DNA from: Ruminococcus flavefaciens | GTDB lineage: Bacteria; Bacillota; Clostridia; Oscillospirales; Ruminococcaceae | DNA: 64,000 nucleotides | Direction: 5' to 3' | NCBI GenBank assembly: GCA_002373775.1 | Contig: DFJW01000083.1 | Span: 94,790-158,789 of the forward strand | Shown here: in pieces, positions 34,051-42,803 of the stretch | Numbering within the stretch: the first letter of the stretch is position 1 | Layout: the number at the start of each line of letters is the position of its first letter | Translations under genes and position numbers: made by a program | Notes under the pieces: model-generated | What the model was told of the DNA's origin: nothing | Database searches by the model: none | Seen by the model: only the letters and a program-made list of their open reading frames with translations

Positions 34051-35961
34051 TTATATACCAACTATCATGCCGGCGTCAAGTATTATTCTGGCGTGATCGA
34101 ATGCAAGTCCGTTGTTTTCGATGATCTCGCTTCCGTCAGTGTTCCTGCGGAGTCTGGCGGAAAGCTCTTTGCCGTCACCACTGAGTTTTATCGTGTATTC
34201 ATCGCCGTTATGTGATATCTCTATATCGAACCATCCGGCGTCTACTGCGTCATCTCCGCTGAGGACCTCAACTTCGTCTTTTTCTACTACTGCTGTGTAC
34301 GCACAGCTTATCACTCTTCCTCTCGGATCACGGGCTACCTCACTGTAATTGCCTACAGGTATCAGTTTTTCAGCCTTTACGCCGGTCTCTTCATAAAGCT
34401 CCCTCGCCGCTGCCTGTTCAAGCGTCTCATCACTGCGCATAAATCCTCCTGCAAGCGCCCAGTGATTCATATAGGGATGCTCTCCCCTTCGTATGAGAAG
34501 AAGGCTGTGACCGTTCTCTGATCTTCCGAATACGGCTATATCTACTGCGATAGACGGTCTGAAATAGTTCTCGATATTATAGGCATCAAGGAACAGCCTT
34601 TCGTCATTCTCTTCTCCAAGACTTCTTGCTGCAAATGCTGTTTTCAGCTCCTCTTTTGAACGTTCTGAATAGAATAGCGGTATCACACCGTTAATGTGAT
34701 CTGCTCCGCGTTCTGTGAGATAGAGCCTGCCGTCTTTCAGTTCCATTAGCTTGTTATCAAGTACAAAATCCACTTCATCCCTGAAGTATTCGCAGAAGTC
34801 TTTTCCGAAACGTGCTCTGAACGCTTCCAGATCTACAAATGCAAAATAGAACGCTACTGAGACCATTTTGGCTATGCTCTCATCCTCCGGGAGAGGATAT
34901 ATGTCCTGTATCGGCAGCCTGCCCTCTTCTATTGCCTGCTTGTAGCGCTCCATGCGCTTTTCTGCCGCTCCCAGATTGTATGCAAGATAATCAATGCCAA
35001 AGGACTGAGCGCCAAGTCCCATTCCTACATACGGGGTGCCGTATATCACGCGCTTGGTAAGATAATCGCTGGTGCCGTAATCCCCCTGCACTCTGCTGAA
35101 AGTGTTCTTTCCGATATTTGCTGTGTATCCGCTGTCGGTCAGCATGGTATACGCAAGACGGTACTGATAGACCGCCTTGTATATTGATACTCCCCCTGCC
35201 TCACTTTCGATCTTGGTGCCTTTGTAGCGGTTGCGGTAAAGAGTGATATGCTCCGGAGAAAGTCCCACTGCATAGCGTATCGTATTGCTGAAATCTGTAT
35301 CTGTCTGATACAGGAAGCCGTACATGAGGTCGATGTTGAAGCTGGTAAATCCGGCTTTGCGGATGTTCTCAACTGCTTTTTCGTATATTGACGCCGAACC
35401 CTCTCTGCCAAGTTCACTGAGAAGTCTTTCGGATACAGTCTGGATCCCCATGCTTATCCTGCGATATCCGAGGTCATAAAGTGCCTGCATTTTCCCGGGT
35501 TCATTGGCGGCTATGACAGGTGTGGTCTCAACGCTGAACACAACATCATCTGCAATGTCGAACCACTCGTTTACGGCATTGGTTATACGTTCAAGATTCT
35601 TTACCGAAAGCTTTGATGGTGTTCCTCCGCCAAGATCGTATCCTACTATCTTTTTCCCTTTGAGTATCTCTGAATACATTTTCATCTCTTTCAGCAGAAG
35701 CTCAACGTATTCGTCTTCCGTGCTCTCATCGGTATGTTCAAGGACTACATATTCACAGAACTTGCATCTCTGTTTGCAGAAAGGTACATGGATATAAAGC
35801 GAAAGCTCATCTGCTTTCTGCCACTCTCTGGTGACAAGATCATATATCTTTTCCTTGTCATTTATCCTGTACTGCATGAATGACTGCGGTGTCAGCGGAT
35901 AGGCTGTATTTGCATAGTGGTGATACAGCAGCCCGGTCTCATAGATCTCTTTGCAATTCAT
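34051..35961 (-). CDS. Fusion of HemN/HemW-like radical SAM protein and NUDIX hydrolase
   Basis: 636 aa. Residues 1-430 are a coproporphyrinogen-oxidase-family radical SAM domain (C62-x3-C66-x2-C69, then GGGTPSKL). Residues about 475-636 are a NUDIX domain with an intact box: G-x5-E-x7-REL-x-EE-x-GV in GGFMRSDETL. The NUDIX half closely parallels the NrtR encoded next door (RPS-DVA-F, LLIRRG-HPY, RDPRG, LAFDHA-I). Placement in an NAD operon suggests ADP-ribose or a related dinucleotide as NUDIX substrate. The radical SAM role is unknown; heme synthesis is not otherwise indicated here. Confidence 0.9.
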   Translation of the reverse strand: MNCKEIYETGLLYHHYANTAYPLTPQSFMQYRINDKEKIYDLVTREWQKADELSLYIHVPFCKQRCKFCEYVVLEHTDESTEDEYVELLLKEMKMYSEILKGKKIVGYDLGGGTPSKLSVKNLERITNAVNEWFDIADDVVFSVETTPVIAANEPGKMQALYDLGYRRISMGIQTVSERLLSELGREGSASIYEKAVENIRKAGFTSFNIDLMYGFLYQTDTDFSNTIRYAVGLSPEHITLYRNRYKGTKIESEAGGVSIYKAVYQYRLAYTMLTDSGYTANIGKNTFSRVQGDYGTSDYLTKRVIYGTPYVGMGLGAQSFGIDYLAYNLGAAEKRMERYKQAIEEGRLPIQDIYPLPEDESIAKMVSVAFYFAFVDLEAFRARFGKDFCEYFRDEVDFVLDNKLMELKDGRLYLTERGADHINGVIPLFYSERSKEELKTAFAARSLGEENDERLFLDAYNIENYFRPSIAVDIAVFGRSENGHSLLLIRRGEHPYMNHWALAGGFMRSDETLEQAAARELYEETGVKAEKLIPVGNYSEVARDPRGRVISCAYTAVVEKDEVEVLSGDDAVDAGWFDIEISHNGDEYTIKLSGDGKELSARLRRNTDGSEIIENNGLAFDHARIILDAGMIVGI

Positions 35962-35971
35962 AGAACCCCTC

Positions 35972-36787
35972 CTATCGTTTTCGGGTATAAAGTTTTGCCG
36001 GACGATGTCCCTCGCCTCTTACATATTCGTCTGTTTCTTCTACATATCCGCTTACCATGCGGCGGAAGTTTGCAGGAAGAACCGAAACGTTCATTATGGT
36101 CTCCTGCACCTTCTGAAGGGCGGTGAGAGTGAACTTCTCCGGCAGAAAATCAAATATCGCATCGTAGTTCTTTGCCTCATTCCTGAGTACTGTCAGTGCC
36201 ATGGCGATTATCGCTGCGTGGTCAAATGCAAGCCCTCCGTTTTCTGTTATACGGAATTCCGTCCGTCCGAAACGAGTCTTTTCTTCGGCAAGCAGAGCAT
36301 TCAGCCGGATATCTTCATACGAAAGATCAAGATGATATGTGCCTTCATCATCTCTGTCAAAGCTGATACTGAACCACTGGGCGTCGGAAGCATCATCCAT
36401 GCCGACCTGTTTTACTGATTCCTCAGATATTATGGATACATATGCGCTTGAGATTATCCAGCCTCTCGGATCGCGTCCGGGCTTACTGAATACTCCTACC
36501 GGCATGATCGAAGACGGCATCACATTCGTCTCTTCATGTATCTCACGAAGTGCACATTCCTCGATGGTTTCGCTGCTCTGGAGAAATCCTCCCGGAAGTG
36601 CCCACATGTCCTTGTAGGGATGTCCGCCGCGTCTTATAAGCAGTATTTGCAGCTTGTTCTCGGGATTCTTCCGGTAATTATCACTTCCCTCCGAGCTTAT
36701 CATGAATGCTGCAACGTCCGCTGTCACTGACGGGCGTTCATAGTCACTGAGACTATAGTTGGATAAGAATTCTTTTTCGCTGTCCAT
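35972..36787 (-). CDS. nrtR: NrtR-type NUDIX-related transcriptional regulator of NAD metabolism
   Basis: 271 aa. N-terminal NUDIX-like sensor in which the box ends EETNV instead of EExGU, so catalysis is doubtful. The C-terminal winged helix (FDFLPEKFTLTALQKVQETIM) and the end ANFRRMVSGYVEETDE...RPAKLYTRK are diagnostic of NrtR. In this family ADP-ribose releases the repressor from NAD-gene promoters. The start at 36787 follows GAGGAGG. It is first in its operon, with a perfect palindrome over the promoter -10, so autoregulation is likely. Confidence 0.93.
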   Translation of the reverse strand: MDSEKEFLSNYSLSDYERPSVTADVAAFMISSEGSDNYRKNPENKLQILLIRRGGHPYKDMWALPGGFLQSSETIEECALREIHEETNVMPSSIMPVGVFSKPGRDPRGWIISSAYVSIISEESVKQVGMDDASDAQWFSISFDRDDEGTYHLDLSYEDIRLNALLAEEKTRFGRTEFRITENGGLAFDHAAIIAMALTVLRNEAKNYDAIFDFLPEKFTLTALQKVQETIMNVSVLPANFRRMVSGYVEETDEYVRGEGHRPAKLYTRKR

Positions 36788-36813
36788 TGAACTCGCCTCC
36801 TCTGTTATTTCTA

Positions 36814-36830
36814 TTATGATAATATCATAA
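36814..36830. promoter_or_regulatory. Candidate NrtR operator
   Basis: Perfect palindrome TTATGATA-A-TATCATAA (8-bp arms) covering the -10 box of the nrtR promoter. Position and symmetry fit repression by the dimeric product of the gene it precedes. Confidence 0.65.
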
Positions 36831-36847
36831 AAATAATAAGTTGTCAA
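36819..36847 (-). promoter_or_regulatory. Promoter of the NAD salvage operon
   Basis: Minus strand TTGACA, 17 bp, TATTAT, about 31 bp before the nrtR ATG, with the -10 inside the palindrome. Confidence 0.85.
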
Positions 36848-36900
36848 GGGGTTTTTGAAATTTTTTCCGGAATTTTATATAAACTTCATTTCATGCAAAG

Positions 36901-36929
36901 CAGGTCCCCGGTTCTGTTCCGGAGACCTG
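36901..36929 (-). terminator. Stem-loop after the CAT-like gene
   Basis: CAGGTCCCCGG / CCGGAGACCTG with one mismatch. The T-run is on the plus-strand side (TTTTTTT), so in the minus direction it is a weaker terminator followed by CTTTGC. Confidence 0.5.
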
Positions 36930-36934
36930 TTTTT

Positions 36935-37588
36935 TTAGCTATTATTCGCGAAGGCTTCTATTTCCTTTTCAAGAAGCCGGAATACATTTGCCACAAGATA
37001 GCCGTCTGCTATGGCGTGGTTCAGACGGACTGTGACCGGCATGACCAGTCTTTCACCTTCTCTGCGGTATCTTCCCCAGTTTACGATCGGAGGAAAAAAC
37101 AGGTAACCGTCCGGCAGTTCTATATTCAGTGAATCGTATGAAAGCCATGATATGTATGAAGCATCGAACCAGTTAGGGTGATTCGCAGGATCAAGTCCGT
37201 ATTCGCGAGTCTTCTTTGCCTGCTCAATATCTTTAAGCGCATCGTTGTAGAATCTGCTGTAATCTTCGCTGTACTTCGTATAGACAGGCGTACATGTCTC
37301 GGTATCTTCGTGGAAAATATATTGTGTAGGGTTTATTACATCGTAGCATATCAGTTCATCTGTCTCCCACAGATATGCCATCCGGTAGTCTTCCCGGGAA
37401 TTCAGCACTTTTGAGAGAATGTAAAGAAAATTGATGTAGAATTTCGTATGCGTTCTTTCAGAATGAGCTGCGAGGGCTGTCACGTCTATCCTCGCTGTCA
37501 TTGATGTCGAACACTTGCAGTCTTCAGAAAAGTGCCGGAACACTCCTTTGCGGTAGTAGTTCTCTCTGTCTATTACTTTATAATCCAT
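36935..37588 (-). CDS. Chloramphenicol acetyltransferase-family protein
   Basis: About 217 aa, the CAT length. The active-site motif reads LNHAIADG, keeping the catalytic His and the structural Asp-Gly of HHxxxDG; only the first His is Asn. YINFLYILSKVLN and the FPPIVNWGRY region match CAT. It transfers acetyl from acetyl-CoA. Chromosomal Clostridial CAT-like proteins often have unknown acceptors, so chloramphenicol resistance is possible but not shown. ATG 37588 has AAGGAG at better spacing than ATG 37597. Confidence 0.85.
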   Translation of the reverse strand: MDYKVIDRENYYRKGVFRHFSEDCKCSTSMTARIDVTALAAHSERTHTKFYINFLYILSKVLNSREDYRMAYLWETDELICYDVINPTQYIFHEDTETCTPVYTKYSEDYSRFYNDALKDIEQAKKTREYGLDPANHPNWFDASYISWLSYDSLNIELPDGYLFFPPIVNWGRYRREGERLVMPVTVRLNHAIADGYLVANVFRLLEKEIEAFANNS

Positions 37589-37712
37589 ATCTGTCATTCT
37601 CCTTCGTTATCATGCCGTTTGCTTTTCCTGTTATGAAGTATTATAACAGACTGCACTGTCAATGTCAATCCATAACAGTTCACACGATAAGCAGCCAGAA
37701 TACGGATAACAG

Positions 37713-37740
37713 AAAACGCAGACGAAATGTCTGCGTTTTT
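37713..37740. terminator. Terminator after the DUF624 gene
   Basis: AAAACGCAGAC / GTCTGCGTTTTT, symmetric A/T flanks, just after the DUF624 stop on the minus strand. Confidence 0.8.
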
Positions 37741-37741
37741 A

Positions 37742-38659
37742 TCATGATATCCTGCGGCCCTTGCCTTTCCTGCGCTTTTCAATAGGCTGCTCTTTTCCGC
37801 CCATGTCCTCGAAAACCGGTTCTTCACCTTCTTCATCCTCCGGCGACATGAGTTCGGGGTTTATCTGTCCTATGCTCTCATAATACGGGTTTATAACAAA
37901 TCTCTGTATCACCGGATAACAGTTGAAACATATCACGAAACTCAGAAATGCCCATGGGAGTATCAGCATAAGAAGAAAAAATACCGACTGCACATATATC
38001 ATCATTATGAGCATTATAAACAGCGTCAGGACTATGACTCCTATGCTGATAAGATTACGCTTCATGCCGACAAATGCAAGGGCAAATGAATTCTTGAACA
38101 GATTCTTCAGCGAAAGATCTGTGGCTATCAGCATCAGCCAGATGTAAAAATTCATCATGAATACTACTATGGCTATACTGCACATTATTACCATCGGTGC
38201 AAGCAGAAGTTTATTATTATATGCTGCCGCTATCTGAGGATATACCCTGAAGCCGGCTATTACTGAAAATATTATCAGACAGTCAAGGAATCCTATCACC
38301 GCTGCCTTTTTGAAATTGTCACGGAATCCTTTGAAAAAATCCCGCACTACAAAGGTATGTTTCTCGATGATGTACATCCTCATTATCTTGGTCATACCGG
38401 CTGTTGCAGGTCCGATAAGTATCGAAAACACAAGTATGAGAAGCAGTGTCAACGGAAGTGCTGCGGATTCCCCGGTATAGTATATGACCGGAAAGACGAG
38501 CAGCAGCGGTACGAAAAACAGAAGGTACAGCATATTTATCCCCATAAGCTGCCACATTTTACGGAACAGTATGTCAAAGAACAGACTGATGCCCTTCTTT
38601 TTCGGCGCATGTTTTGATATTCCGGGGCCTGCGCTCTCGTAGTCGTGAAATAAACTCAA
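37742..38659 (-). CDS. DUF624 (YesL-like) membrane protein
   Basis: About 305 aa with six hydrophobic segments. The family pattern GPATAGMTKIMRMYIIEKHTFV and FFKGFRDNFKKA are clear; the tail is highly charged. DUF624 proteins often accompany sugar ABC genes; function unknown. I prefer TTG 38659, which has GGAGG 10 nt upstream and gives the family-like start SLFHDYESAGPGISKHAPKKKG. An ATG at 38695 overlaps the preceding stop (ATGA) but has no ribosome site. Confidence 0.85.
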   Translation of the reverse strand: MSLFHDYESAGPGISKHAPKKKGISLFFDILFRKMWQLMGINMLYLLFFVPLLLVFPVIYYTGESAALPLTLLLILVFSILIGPATAGMTKIMRMYIIEKHTFVVRDFFKGFRDNFKKAAVIGFLDCLIIFSVIAGFRVYPQIAAAYNNKLLLAPMVIMCSIAIVVFMMNFYIWLMLIATDLSLKNLFKNSFALAFVGMKRNLISIGVIVLTLFIMLIMMIYVQSVFFLLMLILPWAFLSFVICFNCYPVIQRFVINPYYESIGQINPELMSPEDEEGEEPVFEDMGGKEQPIEKRRKGKGRRIS

Positions 38660-38691
38660 TTTTAACAATCCTCCATTTTGGATACTTCCAT

Positions 38692-39276
38692 TCATGCAAG
38701 TATATAATTAAGTGCCGCGTCTCCCAGTGAGGTCAGGAATGACAGCGTGAGCAGTACCGTGTACCTCAGGATATACAGTTTAAGATCCATATCGCGTCTG
38801 TCTTTACAGCTTCCGCTGAGCCAGCATTGCAGTATCGAACATGATGAACGCATAAGCTCCCGGACTGCGGCTATTGCTATGAAAAGCATTATCATCGCTT
38901 TCGGAAGCAGTATCACTGTGACAGGCAGCAGTGCTGACACGCCTCCGCTGCTGTACAGCAATGCCGCGGAAACTCCGGCTCCGAAACCTCTTGAAAACAG
39001 CAGCAATATGCCTAAAGGCTGTCCGAATGTGAAAAGTCCGGCTGCAAATGCCGACAACAGAAACAATGCTGAGTACAGAAACGTCCCCCGCATCAGCGTA
39101 AGAAGCGTGATTCTCTCGGTCACAGGCATGTAATACTGATGTACTATGGGTGACACACTATCAGCAGATAAAGCACCATATACTCCGCCTGATATAACTC
39201 CGAAAACAGCAAGCAGTGTCAGGAGCAGTACGAACCGGCTCCCTCTCCATGTGTCTGTTCTGCTCAGATTTTTCAA
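38692..39276 (-). CDS. SpoIIM-family membrane protein
   Basis: 194 aa from a TTG start with AAAGGATG upstream. Multiple membrane helices; FGVISGGVYGA after helix 1 and the arrangement of later helices match SpoIIM. In Bacillus SpoIIM acts in engulfment; in other Firmicutes relatives occur without sporulation. No other sporulation gene is nearby, so a sporulation role is not implied. Adjacent to and probably coupled with the DUF624 gene. Confidence 0.8.
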   Translation of the reverse strand: MKNLSRTDTWRGSRFVLLLTLLAVFGVISGGVYGALSADSVSPIVHQYYMPVTERITLLTLMRGTFLYSALFLLSAFAAGLFTFGQPLGILLLFSRGFGAGVSAALLYSSGGVSALLPVTVILLPKAMIMLFIAIAAVRELMRSSCSILQCWLSGSCKDRRDMDLKLYILRYTVLLTLSFLTSLGDAALNYILA

Positions 39277-39331
39277 TGTGCATCATCCTTTCGTTTTTAT
39301 AAGGATATGCACTGCGTGTCCGGTTTATGTC

Positions 39332-40138
39332 TTACTTTGAAAGCTCGTAGGCACGGTTGGTGCAGCTTTCACAGCATTTCTTTACTGTGTCTGTGAGCTT
39401 GCCTTCGTAAAGTCTGTCAAGTCCGGCAAGAGTCGTTCCTCCGGGTGAGGAAACCATCTTTATAAGCTCATCTATGCTCTTTCCGGAATCTGTTATCATC
39501 TTTGCTGAGCCGATGAGGCTCTGTGTAAAGAGCTCTGTTGCTGCGTCCCTGTCTATACCTGCGCTTTCGGCATAGTCTATGAATCCCTTGGCAAAAAGGT
39601 ATATGAATGCAGGGCTGCTTCCGTTTATGGCTATTATCTCTTTCATCTTATCCTTCGGGATAACTGCCGCTTTGCCGCATATCCTGAATATGCTGAGGAT
39701 AAGGCTGAACTCTTCTTCAGTCACTTTATCGTTGTGTGACAGTGCTGATGCGCCTTCACCGAGCAGAAGAGGTGTGTTCGGCATTACAAGTATCACTTTG
39801 GCTTCCGGAAGTGTCTTGGATGCGATGAATTCATCTGTTATTCCGGCTGCTATGGATATGAATACTGTTTCGCTGTCCGCACCGGGAGCTGCTGCTTCAA
39901 GCACCTTGTCGATTATCTGCGGCTTTACTGCAAGGAAAACATACTTGCATGTCCTTACAAGGTCTGCTTCGCTGCTGCTTGCCGATACTCCGTAGCCTGA
40001 AAGATCACTGACTTTTGCGCTGTCAGGATCAAATGCGTGCAGTTCTATCTTATCAGACATCGAACTGCCTGCTATGCCTTTGATTATTGCTGTGCCCATG
40101 TTTCCGGCACCTATGAATCCGATCTTTATCTTATCCAT
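39332..40138 (-). CDS. proC: Pyrroline-5-carboxylate reductase
   Basis: 268 aa, normal for ProC, which reduces pyrroline-5-carboxylate to proline with NAD(P)H. N-terminal Rossmann loop IGFIGAGNMGTAIIKGI, VFLAVKPQ, MPNTPLLLGEG and the C-terminal signature VSSPGGTTLAGLDRLYEGKLTDTV. AAAGGAGAG before the ATG; own promoter. Probably monocistronic. Confidence 0.97.
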   Translation of the reverse strand: MDKIKIGFIGAGNMGTAIIKGIAGSSMSDKIELHAFDPDSAKVSDLSGYGVSASSSEADLVRTCKYVFLAVKPQIIDKVLEAAAPGADSETVFISIAAGITDEFIASKTLPEAKVILVMPNTPLLLGEGASALSHNDKVTEEEFSLILSIFRICGKAAVIPKDKMKEIIAINGSSPAFIYLFAKGFIDYAESAGIDRDAATELFTQSLIGSAKMITDSGKSIDELIKMVSSPGGTTLAGLDRLYEGKLTDTVKKCCESCTNRAYELSK

Positions 40139-40171
40139 GATATATCTCTCCTTTAAATTGCGATCATTAGT

Positions 40172-40200
40172 ATTATACTATATTCTGTACAAAAATGCAA
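40172..40200 (-). promoter_or_regulatory. Promoter of proC
   Basis: Minus strand TTGCAT, 17 bp, TATAAT, about 33 bp before the ATG. Confidence 0.75.
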
Positions 40201-40227
40201 GTGCTTTTTTGTGACAAAGAATAAGCA

Positions 40228-40254
40228 GTCCGGAAGCTCATATCGCTCCCGGAC
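40228..40254 (-). terminator. Terminator of the VWA gene
   Basis: GTCCGGGAGC / GCTTCCGGAC pairing with one wobble on the minus strand, followed by TGCTTATTCTTTG; modest T-run. Confidence 0.55.
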
Positions 40255-40268
40255 CGCCTTCGGTCAAG

Positions 40269-40913
40269 TTATTTTCTTGAGGAATAATCTTCGTCAAGTT
40301 CTGCACGCCATTCGGGTTCAAGTGCCATGCAGCTCCTCATGCTCGATACTGCCTTGCCAAGAGTGCCGAAAAGTGTCTTTGTGCCTCTGGCATCTGCGTG
40401 GTAGTTCACTGCATTTTCGCGGATTATTCCAAGATCATCGGCTGCGGCTGCGGCATCAATATTCGCACCAAGGAATATGAACTCCCAGCCGTACTTCTCC
40501 TGCTCTTTACCGATCAGTTTCTTGATCTCCTTATAGCTGTACTTATGGCTCGCATTTTCCATGCCGTCTGTGGTGATTATGATGAGTGTCTTTTCGGGAA
40601 CATCTTCCTCACGCGCATATTTGTGGATGTTCGCTATGTGGCGTACTGCATCGCCTACTGCGTCAAGCAGTGCTGTGCATCCGGAAGGTGTATATTCCTT
40701 GGCTGTCAGCTTCGGTACCTTGTCAAGAGGAAGCCTGTCATGTACGACCTTTGAAGTGTTGCTGAACATCACTGTGGAAACGTACGCTTCACCTTCCTCG
40801 GTCTTCTGCTTTTCTATCAGGGAATTGAATCCTCCGATAGTATCTGCTGTAAGATCTGCCATTGATCCGCTCTCGTCAAGAATGAATACTAATTCTGTTA
40901 AACCCTTTTTCAT
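40269..40913 (-). CDS. VWA-domain protein
   Basis: 214 aa, essentially one von Willebrand A domain. The metal-dependent adhesion site is intact: D-E-S-G-S near residue 13, the Thr in SGCTALLDAVGDA and Asp in TTDGMENAS. No signal peptide, so cytoplasmic. Such stand-alone VWA proteins often pair with AAA+ ATPases or with TerY-like systems; no such partner is next to it. GGAGGT before the ATG. Confidence 0.88.
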   Translation of the reverse strand: MKKGLTELVFILDESGSMADLTADTIGGFNSLIEKQKTEEGEAYVSTVMFSNTSKVVHDRLPLDKVPKLTAKEYTPSGCTALLDAVGDAVRHIANIHKYAREEDVPEKTLIIITTDGMENASHKYSYKEIKKLIGKEQEKYGWEFIFLGANIDAAAAADDLGIIRENAVNYHADARGTKTLFGTLGKAVSSMRSCMALEPEWRAELDEDYSSRK

Positions 40914-41024
40914 ATCATTACCTCCATCTGGTCTGTTTGTTACTTCCGGAAACCTCCGTTTCCTTTACTGTAACTATATTATATACCATCGACGGGGTAA
41001 TGTGGTCGCTTTTCAAGCGACAAA

Positions 41025-42074
41025 TCAGCCTCCGATGAGTGTCTGGTCAAAGGCGAACAACGCCTCGTTTATCTGGAAGATATCGTAATTCCTGTGCTCA
41101 ATGTAGTACCTCACTATCAGGTCGCCTTTCATGCTCGGTGAAAGGGCATATCCTGCCTTTTCAAGCAGAGATTCCGTATCACGCACGTCCAGCTCCAGTG
41201 CTATTGCGAATGCAAGTGCCGTCTGCTTCTTAGGTCTGTATTCCGGATCGCTCCTTATCTTCGAAAACAGCTTTCGGTCTATATTCGCCTTTTTATAGGT
41301 CTGTACGTCAGTCCAGCCCTTTTCATCTATGAGCCTCAGCAGATACTCTGAGAATGATTCGTCCTTTTTGTCAAGCAGTCTCCGGAGAGTATCCGGTACT
41401 CCCATGCTTTCTTCCATGCACTCCGTTAACGGCATCGGTGCACATGCTGCTGCACCGCCTATGTGGGCATTGAATTCGGACGAGTTCTTTTTCTTCCTGT
41501 TTAAAGAAAGTATACTGAGTCTTCTCTCAGACTTGTCGCGGTGTTCTTCAGCGTAGGCATCGCTGATATAGCGCGCGATCTCTCTGTAGCGTCCGGATGA
41601 AGCAGTCATCGAACCTTTATCAAATACCACCAGAGTTATATTCATTTCTTCGGTTTCCAGAAAATCCGAAAACGCCCGCTCTGCTACTTCTACTGCTTTA
41701 TCTTTCGGATAACCGTATACTCCGGATGATATGAGCGGGAAGGCTATGCTTTCACAGCCTTTATCCGCTGCAAGTCTAAGTGATGACATGTAACTGCTGT
41801 AAAGCTGCTCTTCTTCATGTTCTGTGCCGCCATGCCATACAGGACCGACTGTATGTATTATGTACTTGCAGTTCAGTCTGTAACCTCCGGTAACACGGGC
41901 TTCTCCTGTGGGACAGCCGCCTATGGTCCGGCATTCTTTCAGCAGTTCAGGTCCGGCTGCACGATGTATCGCTCCGTCTACTCCGCCTCCGCCAAGAAGC
42001 GAACTGTTGGCTGCGTTTACTATCGCATCAGCATGTACTCTGGTTATGTCATCCCGTATTATTCTGAATGGCAT
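41025..42074 (-). CDS. Macro-domain protein with C-terminal helix-turn-helix-like domain
   Basis: 349 aa. Residues 1-170 form a macro domain with ADP-ribose-binding motifs [26 protein letters not shown] and [12 protein letters not shown], as in O-acetyl-ADP-ribose or ADP-ribosyl hydrolases. After a basic linker, residues about 235-349 form a separate helical domain ([18 protein letters not shown], then [30 protein letters not shown]) that resembles a phage-repressor or XRE fold. Suggests coupling of ADP-ribose chemistry to nucleic-acid or protein binding. GGAGGTG before the ATG. Confidence 0.88.
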   Translation of the reverse strand: MPFRIIRDDITRVHADAIVNAANSSLLGGGGVDGAIHRAAGPELLKECRTIGGCPTGEARVTGGYRLNCKYIIHTVGPVWHGGTEHEEEQLYSSYMSSLRLAADKGCESIAFPLISSGVYGYPKDKAVEVAERAFSDFLETEEMNITLVVFDKGSMTASSGRYREIARYISDAYAEEHRDKSERRLSILSLNRKKKNSSEFNAHIGGAAACAPMPLTECMEESMGVPDTLRRLLDKKDESFSEYLLRLIDEKGWTDVQTYKKANIDRKLFSKIRSDPEYRPKKQTALAFAIALELDVRDTESLLEKAGYALSPSMKGDLIVRYYIEHRNYDIFQINEALFAFDQTLIGG

Positions 42075-42096
42075 CCCGGTTCACCTCCGTATATTT

Positions 42097-42633
42097 TCAG
42101 TCACAGCGGTAACAATCCATTGAGCATACCCAGTTTTCCGTTCCAGGTAGTGAATAGTACATATCTATATAGTCTTCCTCCAACGGCTCATAAGCAAATG
42201 GATCTGTTCCTTTCGCTCCATAATTGAACCATACCGGTCCTTCATAATCATTTTCCGTATATCCCTTGCCATTTCTCGTGCTGCCGTCATATCCGCTTTC
42301 AGTCACGCAGACAAGATAATCGAACATATCAGACTTTTTTGCCTTCAGTGTGTATTCTCCGCCGTCTATCATGAGCTTGCCTTCTGCTGTTATGCTAAAG
42401 TGCATATCCTTGAATCTGTTCTCGGTCTCTGCGGTATCAAAGCCGCTGACAGTTCCGTTTACATTGACATTCCTGACAGTGTATTCTCCTGCCATTTCTT
42501 CAAATCTCTTGTCCGGTTTACTGTTCGCTTCCGATGCCGCTGAACTTGCGCTGCTTCCGCTTTTATCACTTCCGCATGCACTGACACTCATCGCCATTAT
42601 CAGACCTGCTGCTATCATAAATGTTTTTTTCAT
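42097..42633 (-). CDS. Putative lipoprotein of unknown function
   Basis: 178 aa. Signal MKKTFMIAAGLIMAMSVSAC with the lipid Cys at residue 20, a Ser/Ala linker, then a beta-rich domain (GEYTVRNVNVNGTVSGFD, GKLMIDGGEYTLKAKKSD) like small lipocalin-type lipoproteins of Clostridia. AAGGTGG at good spacing to ATG 42633. No partner obvious. Function unknown. Confidence 0.8.
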   Translation of the reverse strand: MKKTFMIAAGLIMAMSVSACGSDKSGSSASSAASEANSKPDKRFEEMAGEYTVRNVNVNGTVSGFDTAETENRFKDMHFSITAEGKLMIDGGEYTLKAKKSDMFDYLVCVTESGYDGSTRNGKGYTENDYEGPVWFNYGAKGTDPFAYEPLEEDYIDMYYSLPGTENWVCSMDCYRCD

Positions 42634-42727
42634 TTTTACCACCTTCACTTATCTTATTATCGGGCGCTCTCTTGCTACAATTATACCACACATCTATTGC
42701 AAAATCAATAGGTCTTCGCTATTGCAG

Positions 42728-42770
42728 AAAAAACAACGATGCCTCCGCAGTTATTCATTACGGAGGCATC
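42728..42770 (-). terminator. Terminator of the aminotransferase-luxS operon
   Basis: GATGCCTCCG / CGGAGGCATC with a 13-nt loop, followed on the minus strand by GTTGTTTTTTC. Confidence 0.85.
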
Positions 42771-42803
42771 ATCGTTCAGCTATTCAAGTTTTGGTCCATC
42801 GGA

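Noticed and set aside
36935..37588. Acquired chloramphenicol-resistance cassette
   Set aside because: No mobile element or composition break around it; a chromosomal CAT-like enzyme with unknown acceptor is the safer reading.
38660..38695. DUF624 start at ATG 38695
   Set aside because: It overlaps the SpoIIM stop attractively, but has no ribosome site, and the residues encoded before 38659 include the GGAGG itself. Kept as an alternative.
38692..39276. Evidence for a sporulation cluster
   Set aside because: Only a SpoIIM-family protein is present; no other spo gene is nearby.
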